Shown in pieces: positions 63,697 to 64,000 of a DNA stretch of 64,000 bases. The stretch spans positions 39,485 to 103,484 of the forward strand of contig JAUCBJ010000276.1 of assembly GCA_032718475.1 (NCBI GenBank), given 5' to 3'. The notes beneath the pieces are model-generated. The model was not told the origin of the DNA and did no database searches. It was given only the letters and a program-made list of their open reading frames with translations. This DNA comes from Nemertoderma westbladi (Eukaryota > Xenacoelomorpha > Nemertodermatida > Nemertodermatidae). The first letter of the stretch is position 1, and each line of letters opens with the position of its first letter. The translations under genes and the position numbers were made by a program.

Positions 63697-64000
63697 GCCG
63701 ATCGGATGCCATTCCTTGTATGTTTGTATGCAATATTTATGGTGGTCAACATTCTCGCTGCGTCAACAATTATCCATAAAGTCTTCCTGACGACCACACG
63801 AAATACAAACAGAAGGAGGCGCTGTCAACTACATGAGAGTCAGACTTGCAACGACCAGCCTGGGTGCGCCAGTTGCGATTCTTCGAAACCCCCCGGTTAC
63901 AACTCCTACCTATCCTGCTCATTATCACCTTCTGACTCCATGTCCTCACCACCGCCATACTCATACCCACACAGTCTACTGGCACTGACAGACGACACAC
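63697..64000 (+). CDS. Candidate exon: last membrane segment and PPxY tail (partial)
   Basis: After the acceptor TTTTTAG the plus frame beginning GCC GAT CGG ATG is open for 304 bp to the window edge. The product starts ADRMPFLVCLYAIFMVVNIL, a clear transmembrane-type segment running on through AASTIIHKVFL. A basic stretch (RNTNRRRR), a cysteine-containing region (CQLHESQTCNDQPGCASC) and a Ser/Pro-rich tail with SPPPYSYP follow. PPPY is a PPxY motif of the kind bound by WW domains of Nedd4-type ubiquitin ligases. Codon phase (0) matches the donor of the exon at 53549-53743. Several hydrophobic segments plus a cytosolic PY tail recall LAPTM-like endolysosomal proteins in layout, but I see no sequence identity that would justify the name. 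The gene continues beyond the window. Confidence 0.55.

Noticed and set aside
63770-64000. Minus-strand 76-codon frame at the window end
   Set aside because: It is opposite the plus-strand candidate exon, which has a good acceptor, a membrane segment and a PPPY motif.

Overview
The window is eukaryotic repeat-rich DNA, almost certainly from an invertebrate animal. It contains no bacterial-type gene organisation. It holds long satellite and minisatellite arrays, 5'-truncated non-LTR retrotransposons, tRNA-derived SINEs, a Penelope-like (GIY-YIG) remnant and two candidate spliced exons. The SINE at 11855-12088 has a core (CCTTTCATCC...GGTCGATAAAAT...GTACCAGT) that I recognise from SINEs common in molluscs and other lophotrochozoans, so a lophotrochozoan source is my best guess; the species cannot be fixed from this sequence.

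Layout. Positions 1-49221 are one giant 60-bp satellite array (about 785 units; the left end runs off the window). It is interrupted only by a minus-strand SINE (11855-12088, perfect 14-bp target-site duplication) and a 5'-truncated CR1/L2-like LINE (32949-34795). The array is organised at many scales, with multi-unit higher-order repeats of about 300, 360, 420, 720, 1320, 1500, 1560 and 3066 bp and shuffled 4-5 kb super-blocks. Because 60 is a multiple of 3, it yields many long but meaningless reading frames on both strands, each unit giving 20 residues.

From 49222 the sequence changes. A small element with 25-bp perfect inverted ends (49364-49687) is followed by a 21-bp minisatellite (49961-50685) and a 26-bp minisatellite (50723-53310). 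Next come a candidate exon (53549-53743), an AT-rich 25-bp minisatellite (54084-54327), a CR1/L2-like LINE (from about 54680 to 58268) split by a nested RTE-like LINE (56323-57666, 10-bp target-site duplication), and a composite 38/54-bp minisatellite in three blocks (58805-62505) separated by two related spacers of about 600 bp. The window ends with a tRNA-Ser-like SINE, a Penelope-like C-terminal fragment and a second candidate exon open to the window edge (63697-64000).

The only likely host gene is a plus-strand gene whose exons at 53549-53743 and 63697-64000 have good splice signals and compatible phase (0/0). Together they would encode hydrophobic segments followed by a cysteine- and serine-rich tail with a PPPY motif. 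If this is right, the LINEs, the 38/54-bp arrays, the SINE and the Penelope remnant all lie in one intron of about 10 kb. No bacterial-type operon, CRISPR array or defence system was found. The most interesting signals are the multi-scale satellite architecture, the patchwork conversion between the two 38-mer spacers, and this cryptic gene.
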